Assembly (NCBI GenBank): GCA_050789255.1
Contig: JBOZRQ010000015.1
Coordinates: forward strand, 62,001-126,000
Direction: 5' to 3'
Source of the DNA: JBOZRQ01 sp050789255
GTDB lineage: Bacteria; Bacillota; Sulfobacillia; Symbiobacteriales; Symbiobacteriaceae
DNA length: 64,000 nucleotides
Shown piece after piece: positions 8,535 to 17,232 of the stretch (the first letter of the stretch is position 1; the number at the start of each line of letters is the position of its first letter). The notes below the pieces were generated by a model. It saw only the letters and a list, made by a program, of their open reading frames with translations, did no database searches and was not told the origin of the DNA. Position numbers and translations under genes: made by a program.

Positions 8535-11500
8535 CTATTCCGTATCATCAGCAGAATTGGGATCCAGCGCTGCCGCAGCCTGCTGGGCTGGCAAAACAAC
8601 TCCGCGAAACCCAAAATCGGGAACAAGCGGGAAATGGTCCACCCCTCGCACAGGTCGCTTCCGTTGGTGTTCCCAGTGTGGCCGAATAAGTATCGGAACA
8701 GAAATGGCCGATTCAATACCGTTTCCACGAAGCACGAGCCTCTCTCGACGGTGAGGCTCCCGTTCGGGAGAATAGACTACCGATCCGCCATAAAAGGCAG
8801 AATTACAGATCACAACGTTGCATGCAAGAAGGCGGCTGGTAGACTCTGCAAAGGATTGAAATGCACTCACATCCTTGTTTAGGGCGACCACGAAGAGCGT
8901 TTCAATCCTGCCCTGGAGCAGGGGTTGTACAGACAGATTCATGAAATCAAAGCAAATGACCACAGCGAAATTCCCCGCCCATTTGCTGCGGAACAGGTAT
9001 AGGCGGTTGCCTGCAGCCCATTCATACCCTGCATCGTGGGCAAGGCTGGTCTCAAAGGGCGCCGCTGACCACTTCTGAATGGGTACTACTGTTGCGCGGG
9101 CCTTCGCCGGGTTTCCGGTGTGCCGTTCAGGGATAATGATGCAACCTTCATTCACCAAATCATCACCCGCTTCGTCCGGCGTCCACGGAGGGCCAAACTC
9201 GTTACCCGCGATGATTACGCACTGAAGATCGTTTGCCCAGTAAGACAGCCGCTCTCGAAAGCTGTGCGGCACGCAGAGTTCCGGAAAAGTTACGAATAGG
9301 GGACCTTGCTCCCCTTGACGCCTTATGAGTTCGGCCTCATCAAGTGCACGAGACATTGATCGCCAAAGACGAGGGTGGTCAATCACCGAGCGCCTAAAGC
9401 GGGAATGCTGGTTCTGTCCAGGGTCGATTGTTTCCATTTGACTCACAATCACCGTTCCGGCTTCACTGACAACCGTCGGTACCTTGTCTCGAAGGAGGTC
9501 CACATCTATCAGAATAACCTCACGGAGATTCTCCCCAGGATAACTGTTCTGTCCTAAGAGGTTCAAATGAGCCTCGATGTCAGAGATGTAACGTGTCAAC
9601 GTAGTTACTGGCGTGCCGTCAATCGGGTGAGCCTTCGCGCTGAGATGCCACCCAACTAACCCCTGGTAGAGTAACCGCTGGTATTGGATAGCCCCTGAGA
9701 TTAGACTCGCCAAAGAGGTTGATGGGAAGTGGGCCCACTTTAGGACCTCCTTCACGTCTGCCCACCCGCTGAGTTTGCGCAAGCCCCAAGCTGGCCGTCC
9801 CGCGGGAGCCACCCTCTGAAGCATGCGTAGCAAGATGAGCCCAAGTGCATAGCACATATAGGCTTCACGCCGGGCTGCTGCAGTAGCAAGGCCAAGGTTG
9901 AAAGCAGATGCGTTCAAGTAGACGTATGGACTCACATAGGCTTCATCTACGAACGATACCCGTCGCTCGAACCGAAAACACCCTGCCGTAACTTGCCCAG
10001 CTTTCATGTCTCTCGGAACAGAGATGGAGCCGGGGTGAAAGCGCCCTGGCTGCCAATAACGTGGCGCACCCTTCTGGGCAAACCGCGCTAACTCCATGAC
10101 GGCTTGACAAACATGCTGTTCAGGCAATCGCTCGTTTTGTCTGATCCAATCGGCGAGCAATATCCGTTTCGAGCGTCCCTGGTGCGCTCGGTTCCTCCAA
10201 ATAAGATAGTGTAAGCGTTCCCTTACTGGAGGCAGCTTTCTCATTGACCATAGTTCTCGCCCAAATTGACTGAGAAGATCCCAGTTCCCGCGGTCTACAT
10301 GAAAGTCAATCCATACAGTGACAGCTTCGCGCCACGAAATACCGTCAACGACTTCGTTGAGGGCGACTTCTCCATAGCCGGCGCTGAGCGGCCCTTGCCC
10401 AAGCATTAGCGCGGCGGCCGGGACGGGCACGTAACCAGGGAATAAGCGTGCCACTCGCAGTACGGCTGCGCTCTGAATTGACCCGTGGCTCATCTGGCCT
10501 GCCCATAGGCTCTCGACTCGGCTCTTGATGTTTGCTGCTTGCTGATCCCGGAATAAGGCCAACCCTTCAAGTGCCAGTGTTTGGATGCCATGCAGCACAT
10601 CATGGGCAGTGAGGTGTCGAAAACCATGCAAGCCAGCCTTTGCTACATCGACCGCTGTCCGGCTTGTAGTTGTGATATCGTAAAGAGCCTGATGTAGCCT
10701 GAGTGGGCCCAACTCGGACTGGGTTTCGCCCACATGGCAATATGAGCGTTTTAGATTAAGGGTTGACAGTACATATGACAAGCCCATTTGTTCATACCAT
10801 GATGCCCGTCGCTCACCGTATACTCCGTCAAGGGCTTCGCCAAGCTTGGAGATGCATTCCGGCGCGTTTAGATGTTCATTTCTTGCGTCTCGAACGATAG
10901 AAGCCAAGGTGAATAAGGCGTAACCGCGGACAAAGTCACCACCCAAGCGGTTCCACCGAGGGCCCCCCAAGACGTCCTCTACCAAGAAAGACGCCAGCCT
11001 GGAGTACCTTTCCGTCCGCAGGAGTACGCTGATGCCCGCCTTGAGTAGCGGGATCTTCTCACGTCTCGTGTTGCAGACCTGAATCATCCGCTCCACGATA
11101 TCGTCGGCCCTCTTGATGTCCCCACGCTGGTGGCACACAATAGCTAGACGGTGGAGTCTCCAGATACCAAAGCTAATTCGGGTGTCAGTCCTGATCTCGT
11201 TCTCGGCAATTTGAGTATCTACTAGGTCGACCATATTTTCTTGAAACAGCTTGAGCGCGTCTGGCTTGAGGGCAGTGATCTCTTGGTGCCCCAGTACTGA
11301 GAGCCTGTCCAGTGTTCGGGTCATAAACGGGCGTAGTGAAACCCCTGTAAGACGATTGTCCTCCGGGAATGAGGCTCCTGTGGCCTTTAGGATGCTATAG
11401 GACGGGGATGTCTTTTCCTTCGACAGTTGAATTCCATACGGCCGTAGCAAACGGCGCAATTCCAGGATAATGTGTCGCACCCCATCGGGCGACTCAGCGA

Positions 11501-12434
11501 TAACAGTAAAATCATCCATGTACCGCGCAACATGAACGACATTTCGTCCGAGTTTGCAGATAACGTCTAGTTTCCGGTCAATGTCCGTGAGGAACACGTT
11601 GGCCAGAAAGGGCGCGGCGATTAGCCCAGTCGGGAGAACTCCGGCTCCCTGAGGATTTCCCTTCTTGTACAATATCGCAACTTCTTCAGGCTTCATCTGA
11701 GGATGCTCAACCTTGAAATATCCTAGCCGCTCTAAAAGTGGACCCCATGCCTTGTCTAATTCGCTCCGGTAGGCCCTCATGCGTTTCCGCAGAGCGGCGA
11801 TGACATGGCTCATCAAAAGCGACGGATAAAACTTGCTAATATCCGTGCGACCGTAATAAGCCTGTCCGTATCTGTTAACCGTACTCTCGGCCCACGCTGA
11901 AAGGTCTTCCCGGTATCGCCTCCAGGCATAGGGCACTTGGTCGTATAGATGCTCCGAAGAGAGGTTGATCGGGCCGCGATGCCACATACTGCGGTCTTCG
12001 ACGTCTTCTACTCCAAGATGAATGGGGGGTACAAACCGTCGATACAGCCTACCAGCATAGCTCCAACGGACCATCCATTGCTCAGGAGTCTGACCCGAGG
12101 GTGGCAGTGGATTCGTGTCCAGGCATTCACCCAGTGCAAGAACGACTGTAACCCATGCCACCTGGTCGCGAACGCTAACCAACGACATAGGCCGAGCTTC
12201 CCCTCGATCACCTTTTGGAAAGGCCAGGGTGAGAAGCGATGTGGTTTCGTAGTTGCCGGCCTCAAAGTCAAGCTTTAACCGCTTGAGGTTCAACTCCAAT
12301 GAGTTCTCGAAGACCGCCAACTCAACGGGATCGTAAACCGCAATCGCCTTCAGCAGGTGCGCTTTGACCTTCCGCCAAGCAAAATAGAAGAGCGAGAGAG
12401 GGACTTCTTTGGGTGAAGGAACTAGAAAAGACAT
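8535..12434 (-). CDS. Reverse transcriptase-nitrilase fusion (defence-associated RT, class 1)
   Basis: 1,299-residue fusion. The N-terminal reverse transcriptase has motif A DISKFYPS at 198-205, motif B with LPTGLIAAPFLANV at 267-280, and the catalytic YMDD at 305-308, followed by a QLSKEKT motif near 336-342. No maturase, HNH or integrase part follows, so it is not a group II intron RT. The middle (about 380-1000) is long, helical and without motifs I recognise. The C-terminal 256 residues are a carbon-nitrogen hydrolase domain with a plausible triad Glu1052 (FPELCVP), Lys1121 and Cys1161 (VVICFDF). This architecture is that of UG1/DRT1 and related class 1 'unknown group' RTs, which protect against phage. 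ATG at 12434 has CGGAGG eight bases upstream. A palindrome precedes the ribosome site, and a Clp N-domain gene follows. Confidence 0.9.
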   Translation of the reverse strand: MSFLVPSPKEVPLSLFYFAWRKVKAHLLKAIAVYDPVELAVFENSLELNLKRLKLDFEAGNYETTSLLTLAFPKGDRGEARPMSLVSVRDQVAWVTVVLALGECLDTNPLPPSGQTPEQWMVRWSYAGRLYRRFVPPIHLGVEDVEDRSMWHRGPINLSSEHLYDQVPYAWRRYREDLSAWAESTVNRYGQAYYGRTDISKFYPSLLMSHVIAALRKRMRAYRSELDKAWGPLLERLGYFKVEHPQMKPEEVAILYKKGNPQGAGVLPTGLIAAPFLANVFLTDIDRKLDVICKLGRNVVHVARYMDDFTVIAESPDGVRHIILELRRLLRPYGIQLSKEKTSPSYSILKATGASFPEDNRLTGVSLRPFMTRTLDRLSVLGHQEITALKPDALKLFQENMVDLVDTQIAENEIRTDTRISFGIWRLHRLAIVCHQRGDIKRADDIVERMIQVCNTRREKIPLLKAGISVLLRTERYSRLASFLVEDVLGGPRWNRLGGDFVRGYALFTLASIVRDARNEHLNAPECISKLGEALDGVYGERRASWYEQMGLSYVLSTLNLKRSYCHVGETQSELGPLRLHQALYDITTTSRTAVDVAKAGLHGFRHLTAHDVLHGIQTLALEGLALFRDQQAANIKSRVESLWAGQMSHGSIQSAAVLRVARLFPGYVPVPAAALMLGQGPLSAGYGEVALNEVVDGISWREAVTVWIDFHVDRGNWDLLSQFGRELWSMRKLPPVRERLHYLIWRNRAHQGRSKRILLADWIRQNERLPEQHVCQAVMELARFAQKGAPRYWQPGRFHPGSISVPRDMKAGQVTAGCFRFERRVSFVDEAYVSPYVYLNASAFNLGLATAAARREAYMCYALGLILLRMLQRVAPAGRPAWGLRKLSGWADVKEVLKWAHFPSTSLASLISGAIQYQRLLYQGLVGWHLSAKAHPIDGTPVTTLTRYISDIEAHLNLLGQNSYPGENLREVILIDVDLLRDKVPTVVSEAGTVIVSQMETIDPGQNQHSRFRRSVIDHPRLWRSMSRALDEAELIRRQGEQGPLFVTFPELCVPHSFRERLSYWANDLQCVIIAGNEFGPPWTPDEAGDDLVNEGCIIIPERHTGNPAKARATVVPIQKWSAAPFETSLAHDAGYEWAAGNRLYLFRSKWAGNFAVVICFDFMNLSVQPLLQGRIETLFVVALNKDVSAFQSFAESTSRLLACNVVICNSAFYGGSVVYSPEREPHRRERLVLRGNGIESAISVPILIRPHWEHQRKRPVRGVDHFPLVPDFGFRGVVLPAQQAAAALDPNSADDTE

Positions 12435-12450
12435 GGCAGTGCCTCCGAGT

Positions 12451-12467
12451 AACTAAGCGCCTTAGTT
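12451..12467 (-). promoter_or_regulatory. Perfect inverted repeat in the RT-nitrilase leader
   Basis: AACTAAG-CGC-CTTAGTT, a 7+3+7 base perfect inverted repeat, lies about 17 bases before the RT start codon and directly upstream of its CGGAGG ribosome site. It could be an operator or a small leader hairpin. The 240 bases further upstream (to 12704) hold AT-rich DNA with a TATATA-like stretch near 12495 but no convincing -35 box. Confidence 0.5.
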
Positions 12468-12704
12468 GCATATCAACGCTTGCAGCGAAACGATGTTATA
12501 TAGATGGGCGGCAGTATTTAAGGCTGTAGAAGTATTTGGGGGATAGTTGGCATTTTCCTGTGAATGTTAACCTAAATTTCGGTCACATCGACAAAGGTAA
12601 GCGAACGGCCGCCGTCGCAAGGTCAGCGATGACGCCCCCGACTCTGTATCATGATGATTTTCGCCTGACTGTTCCACCTCAGGCGTCAAATCTGGCCCAC
12701 GTGA

Positions 12705-13043
12705 TCACCCGGCGATTCCCTCGATACGGAATTGCCTATACCCGCGCACTGTCACAAACAGTTTCGGTGGCCGCCCTGGTGGCCACGTTGCCATACCTCG
12801 TTCCCTTAGCCACGTACCGACCTCCTTGCTAATCACCTCATGGCACGTGCTGTTCCAAAACGATGGCTTGGCTATATTGAGGTCAACGATTACCGCACCT
12901 ATGCTAGTCGGCAACTCGAGGACAATCGAAGCCCAATCCCGTTGAAAGAAGGCATCTCGGTCAGTGATGGGGATCTTCAACCCATACCCGGCGCCGGACT
13001 GATGATGTTTTCCGTTATTCCACGCGGTCCATGTCATCGTCAC
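12705..13043 (-). CDS. Conserved small orphan protein (WNNGKHH / GRPPK family)
   Basis: 112-residue soluble protein starting at GTG 13043, with AAGGAGG eight bases upstream; an ATG at 13037 is too far from that site to be preferred. It opens with TWTAWNNGKHHQSGAGYGLK, then DRDAFFQRDW, a beta-rich centre, SFWNSTCHEVISKEVGTWL and a GRPPK end. I recognise this only as the pattern of a widespread family of uncharacterised proteins, not as a function. The conserved Trp, His and Cys residues suggest a compact fold rather than a random frame. It is on the same strand as the RT-nitrilase, about 270 bases upstream, so it may be a separate unit. Its place among defence genes suggests, but does not show, a defence role. 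Confidence 0.7.
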   Translation of the reverse strand: MTMTWTAWNNGKHHQSGAGYGLKIPITDRDAFFQRDWASIVLELPTSIGAVIVDLNIAKPSFWNSTCHEVISKEVGTWLRERGMATWPPGRPPKLFVTVRGYRQFRIEGIAG

Positions 13044-13266
13044 GTTGCATTCCTCCTTACCATAGGCCGCGTTCGCGCACCCCGATCGCTATGGTAAACT
13101 TGACATTCCGCCCATTATCTCCTAACAGAGTGCCCGATAAAAAGGTTCCCCGGTCACAGACAGACGCCGTGCTCGGGGACCCCTGCGTGGGTGTCGCTCG
13201 CTATTGAATTCGGGAACTGGCTGCTTGACGAATCCTTCCGTCGATGTTCACCGTGCTCGAAGCCAG

Positions 13267-13599
13267 CTAACGCCTCGTCTTTGGGAAACGGGATTTTGTT
13301 CCTGAAGTTGACTTACGGATAGCCCCGTCCTTCGAGTCGTGTGACTCGTTTTCCTGTGCAGTGCCGTAAGGTGCAGGTGGATCCCACGTCCCATAGCCCT
13401 GAGCGAACCAAGCCAATGCTCCCTTCTCCGCGGCGGGGGTGGTCTCTTCCCCATCTGTGGCTCTTTGTGGCTCCCCCGCCCCATCCGCCTTCTCCGAATC
13501 ATGACCACGGCTCGCCCGTGGACCCAAGGGCGTGATAAATGTAGTTGAGTAGATTGGGTCGTCTGGGGGCAGCACTCCCTGGAAAATGATCTTCGCCAC
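13267..13599 (-). CDS. Small hypothetical protein
   Basis: 110 codons from GTG at 13599, preceded by AGGAGG at nine bases, which is the main reason to believe it. The first 30 residues look protein-like (KIIFQGVLPPDD..STTFITPLGP); the rest is hydrophilic and rich in Glu, Gly, Thr and Arg, with no motif. No homology recognised. The 220 bases between this stop and the next gene hold no supported feature. It may be a degraded or fast-evolving accessory gene. Confidence 0.45.
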   Translation of the reverse strand: MAKIIFQGVLPPDDPIYSTTFITPLGPRASRGHDSEKADGAGEPQRATDGEETTPAAEKGALAWFAQGYGTWDPPAPYGTAQENESHDSKDGAIRKSTSGTKSRFPKTRR

Positions 13600-13637
13600 T
13601 AAGAGCGACCTCCTCTTTCGATGTTGAACATCTCTAC

Positions 13638-13775
13638 TTACTGATTCATATCAGCAAAATAGCCGACGGAATAGTCATACTTGATATCCTTGTCCCCCTT
13701 ATTCGTGATGGCGCCGTACTCATCCTCCTCGCGTGCCACGCCACAAGATGCGGTCGCTCGAGAACGCCGCTCCAT
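13638..13775 (-). pseudogene. Probable 3' remnant of a gene cut off by the IS element
   Basis: A 45-codon frame ending in TAA just before the ribosome site of the 110-codon gene. Its last 30 residues (GAITNKGDKDIKYDYSVGYF and so on) look like genuine protein, while the first part does not, and the ATG at 13775 has no ribosome site. The IS21 left end is 79 bases away. The likely reading is the C-terminal end of a gene whose front part was lost. No matching piece is evident on the other side of the IS. Confidence 0.3.
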
Positions 13776-13910
13776 CCAGGAGCGACGTTGTCGCCCCCAG
13801 CCAGGCCCTCATTACCTGCACGGGGGGCGTTGTTGGATTCAAGTAGGTCACGGTGTCAAGGGCGTTTTGGATTTCCCCAAAATCGGCGGTCTAAAATTCC
13901 CCACTCCAGC

Positions 13911-14689
13911 TCAACTGGTCGGCGTCACCTCCCTGGAGGTGAGGAGCCCGGCCTTTCGTTTTTCCCTGAGCCTGTAGCTGTCGCCACGGATGTTGACCGT
14001 CGTCGAGCGGTGGAGGAGCCGGTCAAGGATGGCGGTGGCTATGACCTGATCTCCGAAGACGGAGCCCCAGTCGCCGAAGGTCTTGTTCGATGTGAGGATG
14101 ATCGAGGCGTTCTTCTCGTAGCGCTTGGAGAGAGCTGGAAGAAGACGGTGGCCTCCATGTCGCCGAAGGGGATATAGCCCATTTCGTCGATGCACAGGAC
14201 CCTTGGTGTTGTGTAGACACGAAGGCGCCGCTCCAAGCGGTTCTCTGCGTGGGCTCTGCGTAGGTCATTCACGAGGTCGTGAGCAGCGATGAAGTACGTT
14301 CCGATGCCGTTGGCGATAGCTTCAACCGCAAGGGCGACGGCGAGGTGCGTCTTACCCACCCCAGGTGGGCCAAGGAAGACGACATTGCCGCCGTCCGAGA
14401 CGAAACGAAGGGTGGCAAGGTCTCGGATCTGCCGCTCGTCGATGCTGGGCTGTGCAGAGAAGTCGAAGTCCGCCAAGGTCTTGTGAAAGGGCAGGTGGGC
14501 TAAGCGTGTCCGCGCCTTGATGTAGCGATCTTGCCGAACGGCAACCTCCTCATCCAGTAGCCCTGCCAACACCGTCAGCGGCGAGTAGTTCTCCCGGGCC
14601 CCAACGTCGAGCCAGCGGTCTAAGGCCGTGGACGCCTGAGAGAGACCCAGGGCCGCCAGTTGCTCTCGCACTCGTTCCAGTTCAAGCAC
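13911..14689 (-). pseudogene. istB: IS21 helper ATPase IstB, frameshifted
   Basis: IstB is the AAA+ ATPase that assists the IS21 transposase. The first frame (ATG 14689) carries Walker A GPPGVGKTH and Walker B VLCIDEMGY and reads to FFQL; the sequence then continues in another frame from SKRYEKNASIILTSNK through TAILDRLLHRSTT to the stop at 13911. The switch is near 14132 and is explained by loss of one base (FFQLVSKRYE restored by adding a G). All motifs on both sides are intact, so the break looks recent. Confidence 0.9.
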
Positions 14690-15918
14690 CGCTAGTCACC
14701 CCCGCTGCCTCGTCGTAGTAAGACAACGGCCGCTGCTCCACCTCGTTGGTGCTGGGCACAGGGTGTGCCACCAGATCCAGCTTTGGCCGGCCAGGTCGTC
14801 CCTTCTCCAGCCCCCGATAGTGCTCAGGTTTGCACACGAACTGCCCTTGACCTTGGACCAACTCGTGGCTCGTGATGACGATTCCCTGCCACAAGGCCTG
14901 CAGCTTGTTCGCTGGAGTGAGGCGGACAAGAAGATCTCTGCCGACGAACCGCCATGGGACGGAGTAGCGGTTGCCACCAAACGAAATGGACGCGTCGTGT
15001 GCGACACGGCGGTGGGTATAGAGGCTGGTGTCAAAGTCCGGCCGCTCCCCGAGGGGACGTAGCTGCTCCTCGGCCAGGCGATGAGCTGGCACCGCCTGCG
15101 TGGTCTTATGGACTCGAGTATTGGCCACCGTATCCCGCCAGTGCGCTGCCTGGGCGTTTAAGTCGTCGAGTGACGCGACCTCCAGACCGGCGGAAGCTGG
15201 ACCGCACATATGCCAGTGGACGCTCCACTTTCCCCTTCGTCCGTGCCCGATAGGGCTTGCATGCCCGCGGTGTAAAGCCATAGTGACTGGCAAAGTCCAG
15301 GAACCGTGGGTTGAACTCTGGGCGACCGGTGTCGTCCCGTTGTAGTACGACAGACTTGAGGTTGTCGTACAAGATCTCCTGCGGGACGCCGTTGAAGAAC
15401 CGGAAGGCGTTGATGTGGCAGCGCAGAAACGTACCCCTATTGGTCGAAGTAGTGAACTCCAGGTACATCGCTCTGGAATAGGCCAGCACCATGATGAAGC
15501 AGTACAGCCGGCGCCGCACACCGCCGGTGACGATATGGCCGAAGTCGGCCCAGTCAACCTGGGCTTGCTTCCCCGGCTCCGTTTCAAACCGGACCGTGGC
15601 CACACCTTGGACCAGCGGGCGGTAGGGCTCCATGAACGCCCTAACGATGCGGATCTGCCCCTGAAAGCCCCGCTTGCGCAGGTCCCGCAACATCCGCTCA
15701 GCGTTTGTCACGCCTCGCTCCATCTGCGCCAGGATGAACGGCTTGAACGGATCTAACATACTCGGCCGCTTGCGCTTCTGCGGCTTAGGTAGCTGGCGGC
15801 TCTGGATCCATTTCCGGACCGTCTTGCGGTCTCTTCCTGTTCGGTGCGCAATCTCAGTGATTGACACACCTTGCTCGTACATCTCCCTAATGTCCAAGAT
15901 TTCCCCACTCCTTAACAT
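14682..15918 (-). pseudogene. istA: IS21 transposase IstA, frameshifted
   Basis: DDE transposase of the IS21 family. ATG at 15918 follows GGAGGTGCC. It opens with a helix-turn-helix (SITEIAHRTGRDRKTVRKW), then the RNase-H-type core with QVDWADFG and ILYDNLKSVV. The frame breaks near 15193, after VERPLAYVRSSF, and resumes one base over as GLEVASLDDLNAQAAHW through to SGA at 14682, consistent with loss of two bases. The C-terminal beta-barrel region (ISFGGNRYSVPWRF) is intact. The stop overlaps istB's start, as usual for IS21. Confidence 0.9.
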
Positions 15919-16019
15919 GAGGCACCTCCACGACTGGCCGGTCATGAGATGCCTTGAATGTTCAAGGGGTGGGGAATTTTATCTTGCCGCTATTGGGGAC
16001 TTTCTCACCGCCGCTGACA

Positions 16020-16365
16020 TTTGCGGGTTTGATGGGCCTACGCATACGGGAACACTGGACAAATTACGCACGCGCGAATGGCGGATGTGGACACACTCGT
16101 AAGATCTTTGCGTCCTAGTTCATCAAACGACCACTGTCCATCGAATCTCTGGTGAATAGCAGCCGTATTCCTTGTCGACCTAGTTCCAGACCGAGAACGT
16201 AAAGGCCCCCGGTTACGCCGTATGGGCGCTCCAGGGGGCCTGTGCGATGGATCTTGGTAGAACGCGACTAACTGCGTCGCGACTTGATCCAGTTGATGCG
16301 ATCAGCGGTTTGTTTTGTGAGGCAGCTGACCGCCACTCAAACAATGGAACTGATTCTATAGTCTG
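16020..16365. other. Intergenic stretch right of the IS
   Basis: No gene is supported here. It contains one stem-loop, AGGCCCCC (16203-16210) with GGGGGCCT (16234-16241) around a 23-base loop, which on the minus strand is followed by TTTACG and could terminate the ariA-ariB transcript; and a weaker CGCGAC/GTCGCG pair near 16263-16281. Confidence 0.35.
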
Positions 16366-17232
16366 TCAACCAGCGACGAGTGCTCGCATACGCTGAAACA
16401 AGGGCGAGCCCTCCAAATCGATGCGCTCCAGAGTTGCCATTAGACTACCTGCCAGGGTTGGCTCGTCGGAGAACCCTCTATTACAGCGGCTCTGCCGGAT
16501 AACATGCATAAGCAATTCAACCAGATCGTGGCCACGAATCTTGCGCCCGGGATCCTCGGAGAGCAGTCCTAATACCTCGTTGACCTTGTCAAGAAACTCC
16601 ACGCGCTTTGACCACTTATTGTTTTTTTGCAGGTAGGCCCTGAGGAAATCTTCTTTTCGGAACGAGACGCGAGTCCCCTTAATATCGACATAGCGAGTGA
16701 AAGGGATCCATTCCATTCCCCAAACTAATAGTTCGTTCGCAAGTCGCACCGAGTAGACCTGTTCCAATACTCCGGTGAGCACGGCCATCAAATCGGGTAC
16801 CGGCATTCGAAACCCACCCAACGCGACCGCAGCAAACTTCTCCATTGTTTTTGGTGTAAATGCATACAGTTCCAGCGAATTGCAGTCAGTGAAGATAACG
16901 TAACTGTTGTAAGCAATTGTTGGTCGATAGTCCTCAAAGTCTCGGTCCACGACGCAGAGGATCTTCAGTCGGCACTGGAAATTTTCGGTCAATTCGCAGG
17001 ATAATGCCAATAAACGAGACCTGTTACCGGTTGACAACCCGTGCTTCGTAAGGACCTCGTCAGGCACATCAACCAAGTCAATCGGGTACACTGACACAGA
17101 ATGGGGGGTGATGTCCCGTAGGTACCACTCGATGAACACCTTGTCCGAGTAGCCTTCAACAAATAGATCCTTCAGGTTTGGCTCCAGTCGATACAAAGCA
17201 CTCAGCTCGTCCAATGTCCGCCTAATATTCAT
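16366..17232 (-). CDS. ariB: PARIS-like TOPRIM (DUF4435) effector AriB
   Basis: 288 residues if started at ATG 17232, which overlaps the upstream stop as ATGA; a longer frame to 17268 exists but lacks a ribosome site. TOPRIM features are clear: LFVEGYSD with Glu26, and VVDRDFED with Asp96/Asp98. In PARIS, AriB is a DUF4435/TOPRIM nuclease released from an AriA ATPase cage when a phage anti-restriction protein is sensed, and its catalytic glutamate is also at about residue 26. The rest is helical with no other motif. The pair with an ABC-type ATPase of about 456 residues, in the order ATPase then TOPRIM, is the basis for the call; OLD-like or other ATPase-TOPRIM pairs remain possible. Confidence 0.72.
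   Translation of the reverse strand: MNIRRTLDELSALYRLEPNLKDLFVEGYSDKVFIEWYLRDITPHSVSVYPIDLVDVPDEVLTKHGLSTGNRSRLLALSCELTENFQCRLKILCVVDRDFEDYRPTIAYNSYVIFTDCNSLELYAFTPKTMEKFAAVALGGFRMPVPDLMAVLTGVLEQVYSVRLANELLVWGMEWIPFTRYVDIKGTRVSFRKEDFLRAYLQKNNKWSKRVEFLDKVNEVLGLLSEDPGRKIRGHDLVELLMHVIRQSRCNRGFSDEPTLAGSLMATLERIDLEGSPLFQRMRALVAG

Larger units (their letters stand above)
13854..16019 (-). mobile_element. IS21-family insertion sequence, both genes frameshifted
   Basis: A 2,166-bp element bounded by TGTCA at 13854 and TGACA at 16019. The terminal regions match as imperfect inverted repeats over about 55 bases, including TTTCCCCA-like and TAAAATTCCCCAC blocks at both ends, as typical of IS21 family members with multiple internal repeats. 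It carries istA and istB on the minus strand, istB downstream with an 8-base overlap. Each has one frameshift, so the element is probably inactive unless these are sequence errors. I found no clear target-site duplication (left flank ends GGTCACGG, right flank starts TTTGCGGG). Confidence 0.9.

Noticed and set aside
8535..12434. Reading the RT as a group II intron or retron RT
   Set aside because: No maturase/HNH domain and no intron RNA or msr/msd-like inverted repeat at the ends; the C-terminal nitrilase points to the class 1 defence RTs.
12536..12832. A 98-codon plus-strand frame opposite the orphan gene
   Set aside because: No ribosome site and no protein-like pattern; overlaps the supported minus-strand gene.
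13846..16027. Target-site duplication around the IS21 element
   Set aside because: The bases next to TGTCA and TGACA (GGTCACGG and TTTGCGGG) share no direct repeat of four to eight bases.
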